From assembly GCA_031284275.1 (NCBI GenBank), contig JAITAD010000052.1, forward strand, positions 1 to 7,021: 7,021 nt of DNA, given 5' to 3'. The position numbers and the translations under genes were made by a program. How positions within the stretch are numbered: the stretch's first letter is position 1; every line of letters starts with the position of its first letter. Below the pieces are notes generated by a model. That model worked only from the letters and a program-made list of their open reading frames with translations, searched no databases and was not told the origin of the DNA. The stretch is from Tannerellaceae bacterium. GTDB taxonomy: Bacteria; Bacteroidota; Bacteroidia; Bacteroidales; Tannerellaceae. Positions 5,812 through 7,021 of the stretch are shown here, one piece after another.

Positions 5812-6990
5812 TTAGCCGGAAAAATCGGGAACGCGCGCGGCGCTCCATGGGTCTACCTCGCCGTAGACGAGAATCATACGGGGGTCGTTATTTTCGAGAA
5901 AGCGGTAGACCGTGTCGTACATGGCGGCGGCGGAGAAGTTCAGGCCGTCGGCGATGCTATCGGGGAGCATCACACGGGGGAGATAACCCTCAGCATGGGG
6001 AATCGACAGCCCCGTAAGCCCTTCGGTATCATATCCGTAGTACCCCATCTCGGTGGCAGCTTGAACGAAGAAAGGGATCATCGCCGTGTCGGCGGCGAAG
6101 TAATCGGCGCCGACCACGTTCATGAGGTGGTTAAAGACGGTCTCGTCATCGGCGCTACGCGCAGGAATACCTTCGGCCTGCTTGCCCCATTGCCAGAAGG
6201 CGAAAGGATATTCGAGCAGGCAGTAATCGAGGACTTCGTCCCATGTGATGCGGAAAGTCAGTTCCTTGTCGGCGGCGTAAGCTTTGAGGCGTTCGACCAT
6301 GGCCGGGCGGCGTTCGAGGACTTCGTTTCGGAACGCCTTAATACGGTTACGTTCCCATCGGGTACCCACGCGACGGAGGAAATCCTCGTGACGGCCGTCT
6401 TCCACAGCGCAGTTCAGCGGGGCGACGTAAGGGACGGATGCCACCACGTCATCAGGATACCATGTTCGGTAAAGGAGGGTCGTCTGTCCGCCTTTGCTGA
6501 TGCCTGTGCTCACCCACGCCTCAGGATAGAGCCGGTTGAGGAGGGTACGTACATGGTGAAGGTCTGCGGCGGCGTTCCGTGTGGTCAGGTAGCGCCAGTC
6601 AAGACTGTCGGGGCGGGACTCCAAGAAGTAACGGTGTTCGACGACGACGGTATTGGCTTCCAGAAGCGTAGCCACCTCGTCAGCATACCCTTCCCGCAGG
6701 GCATACTTCGCACCGTAACCCTCGGTGACGATGACAGTAGGGCGATCTGCGCCGATATGCCCCACGATGACACGCTGCAGAAAAGTCCCCGCTCCACGCC
6801 CCTCCCAATCCACCTCTTGGCGGATGCGGAGGAGGTATTTCTCCCCGAAAACCGTGTTAGGGAGGGTATCTACCGAGACCACGCCTTCCAGAGCGGCAAG
6901 GCGGTCGGCAAAGGCCGTCTGTGCAAAGGCGTCGCCCGAAAGGCACAGCCACAGCAGCAGTAAAGCGCCCTGTAAGCGTCGCCTCCTCAT
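5812..6990 (-). CDS. Secreted PS-10 peptidase S37-family protein, prematurely terminated
   Basis: The frame from the ATG at 6990 to the TAA at 5812 gives 392 residues. A signal peptide is clear: RRRR, a hydrophobic stretch (LLLLWLCL) and probable cleavage after AFA (residue 23). The body matches the S37 (PS-10) serine peptidase family, an alpha/beta-hydrolase fold cutting oligopeptides from the N-terminus in the envelope or outside the cell. Landmarks are VTEGYG (88-93), VEHRYF (118-123), nucleophile Ser165 in GISKGGQT (163-170) and the probable Asp380 in YGEVDPW. The expected catalytic-His segment is missing from this product, but the same frame encodes a matching stretch after the stop. As written, the enzyme lacks its His and C-terminal helix and is probably inactive unless the stop is a sequence error or is read through. 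The full frame would be 435 residues plus the stop position. The ATG lies one base after the stop of a preceding minus-strand gene, suggesting an operon. Confidence 0.9.
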   Translation of the reverse strand: MRRRRLQGALLLLWLCLSGDAFAQTAFADRLAALEGVVSVDTLPNTVFGEKYLLRIRQEVDWEGRGAGTFLQRVIVGHIGADRPTVIVTEGYGAKYALREGYADEVATLLEANTVVVEHRYFLESRPDSLDWRYLTTRNAAADLHHVRTLLNRLYPEAWVSTGISKGGQTTLLYRTWYPDDVVASVPYVAPLNCAVEDGRHEDFLRRVGTRWERNRIKAFRNEVLERRPAMVERLKAYAADKELTFRITWDEVLDYCLLEYPFAFWQWGKQAEGIPARSADDETVFNHLMNVVGADYFAADTAMIPFFVQAATEMGYYGYDTEGLTGLSIPHAEGYLPRVMLPDSIADGLNFSAAAMYDTVYRFLENNDPRMILVYGEVDPWSAARVPDFSG

Positions 6991-6991
6991 C

Positions 6992-7021
6992 TCAGATGGC
7001 TTTGAGGAAGGCTACGAGGGC
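6992..7021 (-). CDS. C-terminal nine codons of an upstream gene (identity unknown)
   Basis: On the minus strand the right edge reads ALVAFLKAI followed by TGA (6994-6992). A single base separates this stop from the S37 peptidase ATG, the spacing of an operon. An ending of the type LVAFLK is seen in several soluble proteins, including some c-type cytochromes and peroxidases, but nine residues cannot identify a family. It could also be chance. Confidence 0.35.
   Translation of the reverse strand, partial: ALVAFLKAI

Noticed and set aside
5773..6963. A 396-codon open frame on the plus strand, antisense to the S37 peptidase
   Set aside because: The minus strand has a signal peptide and the S37 catalytic motifs. 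The plus-strand reading has no recognisable domain, and its length follows from high GC and codon bias.
1..7021. tRNA, rRNA, CRISPR array, insertion sequence or integrase
   Set aside because: No cloverleaf, spaced repeats, transposase motifs or terminal inverted repeats were seen on either strand.

Overview
The window looks like chromosome from a GC-rich member of the Bacteroidetes, most likely a Bacteroidales/Porphyromonas-like organism. The evidence is a C-terminal type IX secretion (T9SS) sorting-type domain on a DUF5074-like secreted protein, a PS-10/S37-type secreted peptidase, the absence of clear Shine-Dalgarno sequences, and one match to the Bacteroidetes -7 promoter element (TAnnTTTG). 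Genus-level placement is inference.

Layout. Positions 1-1427 (+) hold the 3' part of a large secreted, probably beta-propeller protein ending in a T9SS-type sorting domain. After a 126-base gap comes a visibly AT-rich island (about 1430-3586, +). It encodes a compact type II restriction-modification pair: a D12-class (Dam-like) adenine-N6 DNA methyltransferase followed directly by a PD-(D/E)XK restriction endonuclease resembling the SacI family. Hand counts of single 60-base lines illustrate the contrast: 17/60 G+C at 2461-2520, against 34/60 at 601-660 and 40/60 at 4861-4920. From 3604 to the right edge everything is on the minus strand and GC-rich. In transcription order this is the last nine codons of an unidentified gene (7021-6992), a secreted S37 peptidase (6990-5812), the AAA+ protein RarA (5672-4392) and a stand-alone ABC ATPase (4395-3604), packed as one apparent operon.

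How the genes relate. The methyltransferase would protect host DNA against the endonuclease encoded just downstream of it. The island sits between a secreted-protein gene and the convergent rarA-ABC operon, as expected for a mobile defence cassette, although no integrase, transposase or target duplication is visible. rarA and the ABC ATPase share an ATGA stop/start overlap, so their translation is probably coupled.

Most notable points. (1) The S37 peptidase gene carries an in-frame TAA at 5814-5812. Beyond it the same frame stays open for 43 codons, looks like the missing C-terminus of the family including the probable catalytic His, and ends 7 bases before rarA. This is a nonsense-interrupted peptidase gene, a sequence error, or stop readthrough. 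(2) A perfect 13-bp inverted repeat with a 7-base loop and flanking A/T tracts, terminator- or operator-like, lies inside the first codons of the methyltransferase gene (1605-1637). (3) A 12-base direct repeat spans the methyltransferase/endonuclease junction. (4) A soluble ABC ATPase without a permease is translationally coupled to rarA.
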